Source: Bacillota bacterium (lineage in GTDB: Bacteria; Bacillota; Dehalobacteriia; UBA4068). From it: a stretch of 42,944 nucleotides of DNA. Location of the stretch: contig JAFSHU010000149.1 in assembly GCA_017440145.1 (NCBI GenBank), forward strand, positions 1-42,944, read 5' to 3'. Positions 32,956 through 40,617 of the stretch are shown here, in pieces. The translations under genes were made by a program, and so were the position numbers. Position 1 is the first letter of the stretch, and the number at the start of each line of letters is the position of its first letter. The notes beneath the pieces are model-generated. The model saw only the letters and a list, made by a program, of their open reading frames with translations. It was not told the DNA's origin and searched no databases.

Positions 32956-32967
32956 GCTGTGGGTACA

Positions 32968-32998
32968 TAAAAAAAGGAGGCCTCCGTGAGGCCTCCTT
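32968..32998 (-). terminator. Terminator between the tandem-HTH gene and ackA (mainly for ackA)
   Basis: AAGGAGGCCTC (32974-32984) and GAGGCCTCCTT (32988-32998) form a perfect 11-bp stem with a 3-base loop. Read on the minus strand it is followed by eight or so T, so it ends ackA. The stem may also stop plus-strand transcripts. Confidence 0.9.
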
Positions 32999-33025
32999 CA
33001 GGAGCTTGCTTATAAAAAGAGAAAA

Positions 33026-34219
33026 CTATTTGCTGATGATTTCTTTGGTATCGCGGGCGATCATCAGTTCTTCGTTGGTGGGGATGATGAATACGCGAAC
33101 CTTGGAGCCGGGTTTGCTGATTTCGATTTCCTTGCCGCGGCAGTCGTTGGCTTCTTCATCGAATTCGATGCCCAGGTAAGTCAGGTTTTCGCAGATGGCT
33201 TTGCGGACAGCTTTGCCGTTTTCGCCGATGCCTGCGGTGAAGACGATGGCGTCAACGCCGTCCATCTCAGCAGCATAAGCGCCGATGTAGCGGAGAACGG
33301 TCTTTTTGAAGACTTCCAGTGCGATGGCAGCGCGTTCGTTACCGGCAGCGGCAGCTTCTTCCACATCGCGCATATCGCTGCTGACGCCGGAGATGCCCAG
33401 CAGACCGGATTTCTTATTCATGACAGTGTTCATGCCGGCGATATCCAGGCCTTCTTTTTCCATCAGGAAGGGCAGGATGGCGGGATCCAGATCGCCGCAG
33501 CGGGTGCCCATGAGCAGACCTTCCAGGGGAGTCAGGCCCATAGAGGTATCCTGAACCTTACCGTCCTTGATGGCTGCCAGAGAGGAGCCATTGCCCAGAT
33601 GGCAGGTGATGATCTTGCTGTGCTCGGGGTTGCCCAGGATTTCCCGGCAGCGGATGCTGACGAAACGATGGCTGGTGCCGTGGAAGCCGTAGCGGCGCAG
33701 CTGGTATTTTTCATAGTATTCGTAAGGCAGGCCGTAGAGGTAGGATGCCGGAGGCATGGTCTGATGGAAAGCGGTGTCGAATACGCCGACCATGGGTACG
33801 CCCGGGATCTTTTCCTGGCAGGCTTTGATGCCCAGGATGCAGGGGGGATTGTGCAGCGGAGCCAGGGTGACAAGGCGTTCCATCTCTGCAATCACATCAT
33901 CGTTGATGAGGCAGGATTCAGAGAAGGTGGTACCGCCATGTACGGTGCGGTGACCGACTGCGTCGATCTCTTTCATATCCTTGATGACGCCATGCTTTTC
34001 ATCCAGCAGTGCGGCAATGACCAATTCGATGGCAACATTGTGATTGGGGATGGCAGCTTCGATTTTCACTTTGTCCATACCAGCGGGCTGATGGGTGAGC
34101 AGAGAGCCGTCCAGACCGATCTTCTCAACCAGGCCCTTTGCCAGGACGCTTTCATCGTCCATGTTGAAGAGCTGGTATTTGAGGGAAGAGGAACCACTGT
34201 TCAGAACTAAGACCTTCAT
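33026..34219 (-). CDS. ackA: Acetate kinase
   Basis: AckA (397 residues) makes ATP from acetyl phosphate in fermentation, or activates acetate. The family signatures are complete: VLNSGSSSLKYQLF at the start, GFHGTSHRFV with the catalytic His, HLGNGSSLAAI for phosphate binding, and FTAGIGENG near the end. GGAGG precedes the ATG on the minus strand. Phosphotransacetylase is not adjacent. Its location near ylbJ is a known arrangement in Clostridia. Confidence 0.98.
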   Translation of the reverse strand: MKVLVLNSGSSSLKYQLFNMDDESVLAKGLVEKIGLDGSLLTHQPAGMDKVKIEAAIPNHNVAIELVIAALLDEKHGVIKDMKEIDAVGHRTVHGGTTFSESCLINDDVIAEMERLVTLAPLHNPPCILGIKACQEKIPGVPMVGVFDTAFHQTMPPASYLYGLPYEYYEKYQLRRYGFHGTSHRFVSIRCREILGNPEHSKIITCHLGNGSSLAAIKDGKVQDTSMGLTPLEGLLMGTRCGDLDPAILPFLMEKEGLDIAGMNTVMNKKSGLLGISGVSSDMRDVEEAAAAGNERAAIALEVFKKTVLRYIGAYAAEMDGVDAIVFTAGIGENGKAVRKAICENLTYLGIEFDEEANDCRGKEIEISKPGSKVRVFIIPTNEELMIARDTKEIISK

Positions 34220-34262
34220 TGTATCTAAACCTCCGTATCAAATAGTATCAGGGTCAAAACCC

Positions 34263-34291
34263 ATTATAGCACATCGTCCTGTTTATGGAAA
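34263..34291 (-). promoter_or_regulatory. Sigma-A promoter of ackA
   Basis: On the minus strand TTTCCA (34291-34286) and TATAAT (34268-34263) are 17 bases apart; the -10 is preceded by TGC, an extended form. Confidence 0.75.
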
Positions 34292-34301
34292 GCGAGAATT
34301 T

Positions 34302-35411
34302 ATGATGTTCCCTGCGCTGCGCGAAAAAAAACAGCTTTTTTTGCTGCTGCTTTTGTTTTTCTTTTTACTGGCCCTGGTTCTGCAGCCTTCTCTGGCTTAT
34401 CGGGCAGCGGAAAAGGGGCTCTCGCTCTGGTGGCAGGTGGTGACTCCGGCGCTGCTGCCTTTTTTTATGATCAGCGAGCTTTTGCTGGAGCTGGGCGCCG
34501 CTGCCTATCTGGGGCCGCTGCTCAGCCGGGTCATGGGGCCGCTTTTTCATCTGCCCGGTTCTGCTGCGCTGGCTGTGGCCATGGGCTTTTGCTCCGGCTT
34601 TCCCTCCGGTGCTGCCATCGCAGCGGGCCTGCGCCGGGAAAACAGCATTTCCGCCCGGCAGGGGGAGCGGCTGATCGCCTTTTGCAACAACGCAGGCCCC
34701 CTTTATATCACGGTGAGCCTGGCCAGCGGCCTTTTGGGCTGCCCCGGAGCTGCTCTGGTTCTGGCGTTTTCCCATTACGGGGCGGATTTGCTGCTGGGCA
34801 TGGGTCTGGGGCTGTGGGCCCGCCTGCGGGGGGAGGGGCCGGTGGCGAAGGCCGCCTTTTTTGCGCCCCGGGAGCTGGGCCGCAGCGTGCCGGGGATCGG
34901 CGGCCTGCTGCGGAATGCTTCCCAGCGCGCCTCCGGAAATATTTTGCTGATCGGCTGCTACATGGTGTTTTTTTCTGTTTTCACCGCCATGCTGGCTTCG
35001 GTTCTGCCGCCTTTGCCGCCTTTGCTGCATAGCTGGCTGCTGGGCGCCTTTGAGATGAGCCTGGGCGTGGATCTGCTGGCGGGAAGCGGCATGCCTTTGG
35101 CGCAGCTGCTGCCCTGGGTGGCGGCATTTATCAGCTATGGTGGGCTTTCTGTGCAGGCGCAGGTGCTGGCAATGATCTCCGGGACGGATATTCGTCCCCG
35201 GCTGTATCTGCTTTGTCGGCCGCTCCAGGCGGTTTTGGCCTTTGCCCTGGCCTCCCTTCTTTGCCGGCTTCTGCCCCTGCCGGCGGCTGCTTTTCCTTCT
35301 TTGCCACAGCCACGGCCTCTGTCCCTTTTGGCAGCCTCCACGCTGCTCTGCCTGGCGGTGGTGGCAGCTCTGTTTGCACTGGCCTTTTTCTATGGAAGAA
35401 AGAAGGCTTAG
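34302..35411 (+). CDS. ylbJ: Sporulation integral membrane protein YlbJ
   Basis: A multi-span membrane protein of 369 residues with about eight to nine hydrophobic segments. The signatures LSLWWQVVTPALLPFFMISELLL, GFCSGFPSGAAI and FCNNAGPLYI match the YlbJ/gate-domain family, required for spore cortex formation in Bacillus under sigma-E. The start is ATG 34302 or 34305; the ribosome site is weak. An in-frame opening to 34095 overlaps ackA and its promoter and is rejected. The gene diverges from ackA. In Bacillus ylbJ is beside coaD; coaD is not here. Confidence 0.92.
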   Translation: MMFPALREKKQLFLLLLLFFFLLALVLQPSLAYRAAEKGLSLWWQVVTPALLPFFMISELLLELGAAAYLGPLLSRVMGPLFHLPGSAALAVAMGFCSGFPSGAAIAAGLRRENSISARQGERLIAFCNNAGPLYITVSLASGLLGCPGAALVLAFSHYGADLLLGMGLGLWARLRGEGPVAKAAFFAPRELGRSVPGIGGLLRNASQRASGNILLIGCYMVFFSVFTAMLASVLPPLPPLLHSWLLGAFEMSLGVDLLAGSGMPLAQLLPWVAAFISYGGLSVQAQVLAMISGTDIRPRLYLLCRPLQAVLAFALASLLCRLLPLPAAAFPSLPQPRPLSLLAASTLLCLAVVAALFALAFFYGRKKA

Positions 35412-35482
35412 CCCGGGGAGCTGTTTTTTCGGGCAAAAATCAAAAGAGATGAGCTGCAGCTCGTCTGCTTTGGAGAAAAGCA

Positions 35483-35508
35483 AAGCGCCGACAGAAGTCG
35501 GCGCTTTT
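35483..35508. terminator. Bidirectional terminator between ylbJ and the DUF4097 gene
   Basis: AAGCGCCGAC (35483-35492) pairs with GTCGGCGCTT (35497-35506), 10 bp perfect, loop AGAA. TTTT follows on the plus strand and TTGCTTTTC on the minus strand. It serves two convergent genes. Confidence 0.9.
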
Positions 35509-35518
35509 ATGGGAAGCC

Positions 35519-36655
35519 TTACCAGTCCTGCATTTGCAGATGCACATCTCCGCTGGTGGTTTGCACCATCACGGTATAAAGACTGCCGTTTCCGGAGGGA
35601 AGGCGGATGCTGCCGCTGGTGCTGCGGCTGTTGAAGCTGTAGTCGGCGGAATCCCCCAGCAGTGTGCCGGAAATATCCCCACTGACGCTGTGAAAATCCA
35701 TATTCTGCGCGGAGACGGCTTCCAGCTCCATATCCCCACTGGTGCTTTCCAGCTGCAAGTCTCCATTGATCTGCAGTTCTTCCAGTTCCAGCTCTCCGCT
35801 GCTGCTTTCCATTTGCAGGTCTCCTTCGATCTGCAGATTCTCCAGCTGCTGCTCGCCGCTGGCGCTTTCCAGGAGGAGCAGGCCGCTGAATTGGCTGCCT
35901 TCCAGAAGGATATCCCCACTGGCCGTGCTGAGGCGGCATTCTTCCCGGATACCTTTGCTGCTCTGCAGGCAAAGATCTCCGCTGGTGCTTGTGGCTGCCA
36001 GACCATTTTGTGCTTCCAGACCCAGCAGCCGCAGCTCACCGCTGGCCGTGCTGAGATTCACCTTTTGCTGCACCTTGCAATTCTGCAGATGCATATCCCC
36101 GCTGGCTGTTCTAATAGAAAGGCTGCCTTGCGTGTTCAGCTCAGAAATGCACACATCACCGCTGGCTGTTCTAATAGAAAGGCTGCCTTGCGTGTTCAGC
36201 TCAGAAATGCACACATCACCGCTGGCAGAGAGGATCTCCAGATTCCCCGCCAGCTCCTGCGGGATACTGATTCGCAGCTCTGTGCTTTCCTCCTGCCAGA
36301 GGTTCAGGCTGAAACGGAACCAGGGCTGCTCCTCTTTTTTGCGGATGGACAGCCGCCCCTGGGGGCTCAGCCCGATCTCGTAGCTTTCTGTATCGCTCTC
36401 CGCATAGCTGACGCGGATCTCATCTCCTGCCGCCGCCGTGATCCGGATGTCATCGGCGGTTTCTTCCACCAGCAGGCTGGAGAGCTGATCCGCAGGGAGT
36501 ACATATTCTTTTCGCTGGTAATCCTCCCCGGATACAAAGGTAGAAAGCCGATCCCAGTTTCTCCCGACGGCCAGGGCTACGCTGATAGAGAGAATGCTGC
36601 CCAGCAGAATCAAAACCGCAGCAAGGCTCAGGGCGATTTTAACGGATTTTTTCAT
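35519..36655 (-). CDS. DUF4097-family repeat protein (membrane-anchored adhesin-like)
   Basis: A 378-residue protein with an N-terminal membrane segment (residues about 7-30), then a linker and a long stretch of short beta repeats marked by (T/S)-(A/S)-SG-(D/E), more than ten times. These repeats make the beta-helix-like DUF4097 fold; the family's function is not known, though stress response at the envelope is suggested by its operons. Two 20-residue units are identical at DNA level (36099-36218). The upstream genes are DUF1700 and padR, one base and one operon away. Confidence 0.9.
   Translation of the reverse strand: MKKSVKIALSLAAVLILLGSILSISVALAVGRNWDRLSTFVSGEDYQRKEYVLPADQLSSLLVEETADDIRITAAAGDEIRVSYAESDTESYEIGLSPQGRLSIRKKEEQPWFRFSLNLWQEESTELRISIPQELAGNLEILSASGDVCISELNTQGSLSIRTASGDVCISELNTQGSLSIRTASGDMHLQNCKVQQKVNLSTASGELRLLGLEAQNGLAATSTSGDLCLQSSKGIREECRLSTASGDILLEGSQFSGLLLLESASGEQQLENLQIEGDLQMESSSGELELEELQINGDLQLESTSGDMELEAVSAQNMDFHSVSGDISGTLLGDSADYSFNSRSTSGSIRLPSGNGSLYTVMVQTTSGDVHLQMQDW
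36099..36226 (-). repeat. Exact 60-bp tandem duplication within the DUF4097 gene
   Basis: Bases 36099-36158 and 36159-36218 are identical, and 8 further bases continue the pattern. The unit is 20 codons, so the frame is kept. It encodes a block with CISELNTQGSLSIRTASGDV. Confidence 0.97.
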
Positions 36656-36656
36656 G

Positions 36657-37298
36657 CTATTTTCGCTCCTTTCGGATAAACAGGGCTTTGATGCTGCGAA
36701 CCAGGCCTTTTCCCATTTTTGCCGTCAGCAGAACCAGACCCTTTGCAGAAAGGAAGCAGGGGAACCAGGTCAGGATCGCCAAACCGGCAAGGATCAGAGC
36801 CCCGCCGAAGCAGAGCAGTGCGCTCAGGCCGTTATAGGGCAGCAGGATGAAGGATGCCGCCAGACAGGCTAGAGCAGAGAGTCCCAGTGCCAGCAGCAGG
36901 GCGAAGAGAACCGCCACCACCGACCAGAGTACCAGGTAAAGGCTGAAAAGAATCGCCCCAAAGGCCAGCAGCAGGGGAAACCAGAGGGGAAAGCCCAAAA
37001 GCAGCAGGAGCAGGATCAGCAGCCTGCCATCGTTTTGCTGCGGGGAGGATTTTCTCTGTTTTTTTTCTTCCTTGACCCGTGCCTTCACCAGAGCGGGCAG
37101 GGAGGTGTTATCCAGAATGATGCGCTCCGCGATCACGTTGATGTCCTCCAGGCTGGCCACGGCTTCCTCTTCGGACATGCCATCCTCCATGCGGTCATTG
37201 ATGCTTTCCTCATAAAAATTCAGCGTGCGGCTGATCTCGCTCTGGGGCAGGGAAGCCAGCTTTTCTCCCAGCTGGCGCAGGAATGTGGCTTTGTTCAC
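36657..37298 (-). CDS. DUF1700 (HAAS-domain) membrane protein
   Basis: A 213-residue protein. The first 75 residues are the soluble HAAS signalling domain (FLRQLGEKLASLPQSEISRTLNFYEESINDRMEDGMSEEEAVASL), followed after a charged linker by four to five hydrophobic segments. Genes of this type are typically paired with padR upstream, and its product is thought to receive or pass a signal to its partner; details are unknown. Its start overlaps the padR stop by 4 bases (ATGA). Confidence 0.92.
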   Translation of the reverse strand: MNKATFLRQLGEKLASLPQSEISRTLNFYEESINDRMEDGMSEEEAVASLEDINVIAERIILDNTSLPALVKARVKEEKKQRKSSPQQNDGRLLILLLLLLGFPLWFPLLLAFGAILFSLYLVLWSVVAVLFALLLALGLSALACLAASFILLPYNGLSALLCFGGALILAGLAILTWFPCFLSAKGLVLLTAKMGKGLVRSIKALFIRKERK

Positions 37299-37609
37299 CG
37301 GGCAGCCCCCTCTCTGATGAATTCGTATACAGTCATAATTTCTTTCCAGTTTTCCAAAAAGGCTTCGATGCGTTCCTGTCCATGGGCGCTGATGCGGTAG
37401 AATTTTCGCAGGCGGCCCTTGTGCTCCACGGAATAGGAGCTGAGGCAGCCGCTGCTTTCCAGCCGCTTCAGGATCGGATACAGGGTAGATTCAGAGATCT
37501 CCACACAGGAGGAAAGATCTTTGATGATCTGATACCCATAAGAATCCCCCCGGCTCAGGACAGAGAGAACGCAGGTCTCCAGCAGACCCCGTTTGAATTG
37601 TGCATCCAT
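37295..37609 (-). CDS. PadR-family transcriptional regulator
   Basis: A 104-residue winged-helix regulator. QFKRGLLETCVLSVLSRGDSYGYQIIKDL and STLYPILKRLESSGCL are the PadR recognition helices, and the C-terminal helix ERIEAFLENWKEIM would dimerise. It likely represses its own operon with DUF1700 and DUF4097. ATG 37609 follows GGGGGT by 6 bases; a TTG/GTG-type start at 37627 is less likely. The promoter carries a large inverted repeat at the expected operator position. Confidence 0.94.
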   Translation of the reverse strand: MDAQFKRGLLETCVLSVLSRGDSYGYQIIKDLSSCVEISESTLYPILKRLESSGCLSSYSVEHKGRLRKFYRISAHGQERIEAFLENWKEIMTVYEFIREGAAR

Positions 37610-37621
37610 AAAAATACCCCC

Positions 37622-37661
37622 TGACACGCAATACTATATAATACATAGTATTGCGTGTCAA
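37622..37661 (-). promoter_or_regulatory. padR promoter covered by a 16-bp-arm inverted repeat (operator)
   Basis: TGACACGCAATACTAT (37622-37637) and ATAGTATTGCGTGTCA (37645-37660) are perfect reverse complements with a 7-base spacer. On the minus strand TTGACA (37661-37656) and TATAGT (37638-37633) form a 17-spaced promoter inside the repeat, so a dimer bound here would block polymerase. The gene start is 25 bases downstream. Confidence 0.9.
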
Positions 37662-37686
37662 GAGGTAACTGTGTTGCTCCAATACA

Positions 37687-37714
37687 AAATCCGCCTCCTA
37701 TTGGAGACGGATTT
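37687..37714 (-). terminator. Terminator after the coiled-coil gene
   Basis: AAATCCGCCTCC (37687-37698) and GGAGACGGATTT (37703-37714) form a 12-bp stem with one G-U pair. On the minus strand TTGTATT follows. It lies 16 bases after the stop at 37730. Confidence 0.7.
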
Positions 37715-37729
37715 GTGCGCTGCTTTGTT

Positions 37730-38221
37730 TTATTCGGCTTCATCCAGTTCAAAATATTTGAAGCCCCGCAGGTCCTCCCGATTTTTCCGGATGCTGAGCA
37801 GCATTTTTTCGATGTTATCCTCCAGCTGCTGAAGCACATCGTCACAGTAGACGATGGATTCGTGCCGCAGCTGAATGCTGGCGCTTTCTGCCTTGTTCAG
37901 CAGCTCCTGCGCCTGCTCGGTGGCAACGCGATAGATCTCCGTTTCCTGGGTCAGCTGCTCGGCCTGCTCCCGGGCCTCCAGGATGATGCGTTTGCTCTGC
38001 CCTTCCACGGATTCCAGCAGCTTATCGCTATGCTCCAGAACCTTCTGTGCCTGTTTCAGCTCATCCGGCAGGGCAGCGTAGATCCGATCCACACAATTCA
38101 GGATGGTATCCCCATCCACCAATACCTTTGTGGAAAGGGGCATACGGGATGCGTTTGCCACAGCTTCTTCCAGATCTTTTAAGATACTTGCCAAGCCGAA
38201 CTGTTCTTGATTCTTATCCAT
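37730..38221 (-). CDS. Coiled-coil cytoplasmic protein of the rsmD/ylbJ neighbourhood
   Basis: A 163-residue, acidic, mostly helical protein with coiled-coil heptads over about residues 60-140 (KRIILEAREQAEQLTQETEIYRVATEQAQELLNKAES). Similar proteins, often labelled 'ATPase' for a faint V-type subunit H likeness, stand near coaD and ylbJ in Clostridia. It has no nucleotide-binding motif that I can see. A DivIVA-like scaffold is possible. It overlaps the 3' end of rsmD by 8 bases, so the two are coupled. Confidence 0.75.
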   Translation of the reverse strand: MDKNQEQFGLASILKDLEEAVANASRMPLSTKVLVDGDTILNCVDRIYAALPDELKQAQKVLEHSDKLLESVEGQSKRIILEAREQAEQLTQETEIYRVATEQAQELLNKAESASIQLRHESIVYCDDVLQQLEDNIEKMLLSIRKNREDLRGFKYFELDEAE

Positions 38222-38783
38222 TCTCTTTCCTCCCGATGATACGGCAATAATGAACGGCGGTGCTGCCGTAAATACTTTTTTTCAGGCTTTCCCAGGGTGC
38301 CGGCGGCTGAAAGGGATCCTCCGCCGCTGTTTCCACTACAGCCAGGCTGTCTTCGTTCACCAGCTCCAGGCTGACCAGACGTTCCAGCAGCGGAAGGCTC
38401 AGACCCGCTGCATAAGGGGGGTCAGAAAAGATCAGGTCAAAGCAAAGCCCCGGCTGTTTTTCCTTGAGCTGGGAAAGAATTCTGAGCACATCCCCCTGCA
38501 GCAGCTTTGCCCCGGGCAGACCGCAGAGCTGGATGTTCTTTTCGCAGATTTGCAGAGCAGCGCGGTTTTTTTCGATAAAAAAGGCCTGCTCCGCCCCACG
38601 GCTCAAAGCTTCCAGCCCCAGAGCGGCGCTGCCCGCGAAAGCATCGAGAACCACAGCGCCGGGGACATAGGCGCTGATGGTGCTGAAAATCGCTTCTTTC
38701 ACCCGGTCTGCTGTAGGCCGGGTATGTTGGCCCGCCAGAGTGGCAAGCCGCCGCCCTCTGGCGGCACCGGATATAATACGCAT
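38214..38783 (-). CDS. rsmD: 16S rRNA (guanine966-N2)-methyltransferase RsmD
   Basis: RsmD (189 residues) methylates G966 of 16S rRNA using SAM. MRIISGAARGRRLATLAG at the start, the SAM loop VLDAFAGSAALGLEALSRGA at about residues 46-65, and the catalytic SDPPYAAG are all present. No Shine-Dalgarno-like sequence precedes ATG 38783; a TATAAT (38823-38818, minus) lies 35 bases upstream, so the transcript may have a short leader. The open frame continues to 39203 but over the divergent gpr side. The usual neighbour coaD is missing. Confidence 0.93.
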   Translation of the reverse strand: MRIISGAARGRRLATLAGQHTRPTADRVKEAIFSTISAYVPGAVVLDAFAGSAALGLEALSRGAEQAFFIEKNRAALQICEKNIQLCGLPGAKLLQGDVLRILSQLKEKQPGLCFDLIFSDPPYAAGLSLPLLERLVSLELVNEDSLAVVETAAEDPFQPPAPWESLKKSIYGSTAVHYCRIIGRKENG

Positions 38784-38866
38784 TTTATCAAATGAAAAAA
38801 TTACAGACAGATACACTATTATATTTCCGCACAGGGCCGCCTTCTTCCTGCATGGCTCGAGCTTTT

Positions 38867-38895
38867 GTATCAGGATAATTTTTTCGGCAATACTA
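38867..38895 (+). promoter_or_regulatory. Candidate sigma-G-type promoter of gpr
   Basis: GTATC (38867-38871) and AATACTA (38889-38895) are 17 bases apart. Compared with the sigma-G consensus GHATR and CATnnTA, 4 of 5 and all but the first fixed -10 positions fit. The distance to the ATG is about 105 bases, longer than usual, so confidence is limited. Confidence 0.35.
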
Positions 38896-39000
38896 TTCCT
38901 GCTGCCTGGGTTTATCCGCAGGCTGGAAATTTTTGTGAAAGCAAAGCCTTTGCCTGTGGCTGAAAAAGATGATGATATGCCGGAAAGGAGCGGAATCGAT

Positions 39001-39987
39001 ATGGAAGAGAGGGAAAGGCGGAGAAGCCTCTTCCCCGGAATGCAGGCCATTGCTGCGCGGCTGGATATGGCGGCGGAGGCTGCGGAGGTGCTGCGTGGAG
39101 AGGCGAATGTGGAGATCGCCGGCGTCCGGGAGACGGTCCGGGAGAAAAAGGGGGTGCGGGTGCATGTGATCCAGGTGCTGAACCAAAAGGCTGCCGCCCG
39201 CATGGGGAAGCCCCAGGGAACCTATGTGACCTGCCAGATCCCTATGATTCAGGATGAGAAGAGCATCGCTGCAGCTGCCGCAGTGATCGGGGAGGAGCTG
39301 GCCGCTCTGCTGCCGCCCCTGGCCGGGAAAACGCTGCTGGTGGCTGGGCTGGGGAATCGGGAGGCCATCCCGGATGCGCTGGGCCCCCGGGTGGCGGAGC
39401 TGAGCTTTGCCACACGGCATTTGTTTGAGGGCGGGGAAGATGTGGCAGGGCTGAACCGGGTCTGTGTGCTTTGCCCCGGTGTGACCGGCATGACCGGGCT
39501 GGATGCGGCGGAGAGCATCTCTGCGCTGGCCCGGCAGATTCAGCCTGCTGCAGTGCTGCTGGTGGATGCGCTGGCAGCTGCCTCGGTGAGCCGTGTGGGC
39601 GTCAGTGTGCAGCTGGCAGATACCGGCCTTTGTCCGGGCGGCGGAGTGGGGAATGAGCGCCCGGTGATCAATCAGGAAAGCTGCGGCTGCCCGGTCATAT
39701 CCATCGGCATCCCCACTGTGGTGGATACGGCAGCCATCATTGATGGGACGCTGCAGGCTCTGGGCGGCTTTTGGAAAGGCAGGGGGCTGTGCCTGCCTGC
39801 CCTTTCGGATGAAGCCTGCCGCTATGCGGAGGAGGAGCTGCTGCGGGTGTTTGGCGGGCGGCTGATGGTGACACCCAAGGACATTGATCAGATGATCGCG
39901 GATGATGCGGAGATTCTGGCGGCCGCCATCGCCATTGCGGTGCACCCGGCTGCTGGGATGGACAATTATCATGATTTCATACGCTGA
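39001..39987 (+). CDS. gpr: Germination protease GPR (SASP-degrading endopeptidase)
   Basis: GPR (328 residues) is made in the developing spore as a zymogen and cuts small acid-soluble proteins when spores germinate. The region RLDMAAEAAEVL matches the RTDLAxEA start of the mature enzyme, which gives a propeptide of about 20 residues. Other signatures are LLVAGLGNREAIPDALGPRV, CPGVTGMTGLDAAE, and the Asp-containing VDALAAASVSRV with TGLCPGGGVGN. ATG 39001 follows AAAGGAG. The substrate gene lies directly downstream. Confidence 0.96.
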   Translation: MEERERRRSLFPGMQAIAARLDMAAEAAEVLRGEANVEIAGVRETVREKKGVRVHVIQVLNQKAAARMGKPQGTYVTCQIPMIQDEKSIAAAAAVIGEELAALLPPLAGKTLLVAGLGNREAIPDALGPRVAELSFATRHLFEGGEDVAGLNRVCVLCPGVTGMTGLDAAESISALARQIQPAAVLLVDALAAASVSRVGVSVQLADTGLCPGGGVGNERPVINQESCGCPVISIGIPTVVDTAAIIDGTLQALGGFWKGRGLCLPALSDEACRYAEEELLRVFGGRLMVTPKDIDQMIADDAEILAAAIAIAVHPAAGMDNYHDFIR

Positions 39988-40024
39988 GGCCCGGCCTCTG
40001 CTGCTTTCGGAAAGGAAGAAGCGG

Positions 40025-40048
40025 AGAAGCCGGGCTGGCTTCTTTTTT
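40025..40048 (+). terminator. Intrinsic terminator after gpr
   Basis: AGAAGCC (40025-40031) pairs with GGCTTCT (40037-40043), loop GGGCT, followed by a run of six T. It separates gpr from the SASP gene. Confidence 0.85.
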
Positions 40049-40095
40049 AAGAAAAACACCTGCTTAAAGCATATACCCGTGGTAAAAATTGCACA

Positions 40096-40124
40096 ACATA
40101 AAAGCCATCCTTCTGCCCATACTA
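40096..40124 (+). promoter_or_regulatory. Sigma-G-type promoter of the SASP gene
   Basis: CATACTA (40118-40124) is an exact match to the classical sigma-G -10 (CATnnTA form), and ACATA (40096-40100) fits GHATR at 4 of 5 positions with a 17-base spacer. A start near 40131 gives a 24-base leader containing AAAGGAGGTGA. Expression in the forespore is the known behaviour of alpha/beta SASP genes. Confidence 0.7.
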
Positions 40125-40154
40125 TGACCAACAACCGCAAAGGAGGTGAAACAA

Positions 40155-40409
40155 ATGAGCAGAAACAACAACACTCCCGCCGTTCCCACCGCATCTTCCG
40201 CGCTGAACAGCTTCAAAATGGAGGTTGCCAACGAACTGGGCATTACCAACTATGACCAGATCGACAAAGGCCAGCTGTCTTCCCGTCAGAACGGTTATGT
40301 TGGCGGCAACATGACCCGCAAGATGGTGGCTTTTGCCGAACAGGCTCTGGCTCAGGGTCAGACCGGTTCCGTAAACAGCGCTTCTCAGACTGTTCGTCAG
40401 CAGGGCTAA
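40155..40409 (+). CDS. Alpha/beta-type small acid-soluble spore protein
   Basis: An 84-residue protein that coats and protects DNA in spores. The two conserved blocks are present: NSFKMEVANELGI at about residues 17-29 and GYVGGNMTRKMVAFAEQAL at about 47-65. The first contains the GPR cut site (Glu before Val-Ala-Asn-Glu-Leu). ATG 40155 follows AAAGGAGGTGA; the frame at 40146 opens two codons earlier. A strong terminator follows. Confidence 0.97.
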   Translation: MSRNNNTPAVPTASSALNSFKMEVANELGITNYDQIDKGQLSSRQNGYVGGNMTRKMVAFAEQALAQGQTGSVNSASQTVRQQG

Positions 40410-40451
40410 GCCGGACGAACTGCCTTATATCGTCCAGAAATGGATGCTTCT

Positions 40452-40489
40452 GAAAACAGCTCCGGTTCTTTTGAACCGGAGCTGTTTTC
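40452..40489 (+). terminator. Intrinsic terminator after the SASP gene
   Basis: A perfect 17-bp stem, GAAAACAGCTCCGGTTC (40452-40468) with GAACCGGAGCTGTTTTC (40473-40489), loop TTTT. The only U-run lies in the right arm (TTTTC). Confidence 0.9.
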
Positions 40490-40554
40490 CTGTGCTGCCG
40501 CGGCGCTGCATTTAAAGCCGCTCATTTTCCAGAACAAACCAAGCCGCTGCAAAT

Positions 40555-40584
40555 GTGGAAAAGTAAGGGGCCTTTTGCTATAAT
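40555..40584 (+). promoter_or_regulatory. Extended -10 promoter of the SDR gene
   Basis: TGC-TATAAT with the hexamer at 40579-40584 is a perfect extended -10. The -35 region (TGGAAA at 40556-40561, spacer 17) is weak. Confidence 0.65.
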
Positions 40585-40617
40585 AAAAGCAAAAAATCAG
40601 GAAAGGACCTTTTGTCT

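Noticed and set aside
36099-36226. CRISPR-like repeat
   Set aside because: The repeat is a direct in-frame tandem duplication with no spacers, inside a coding gene.
35534-36679. 381-codon plus-strand frame
   Set aside because: It is the mirror of the DUF4097 gene; its repeats are simply the reverse strand of the SGD repeats.
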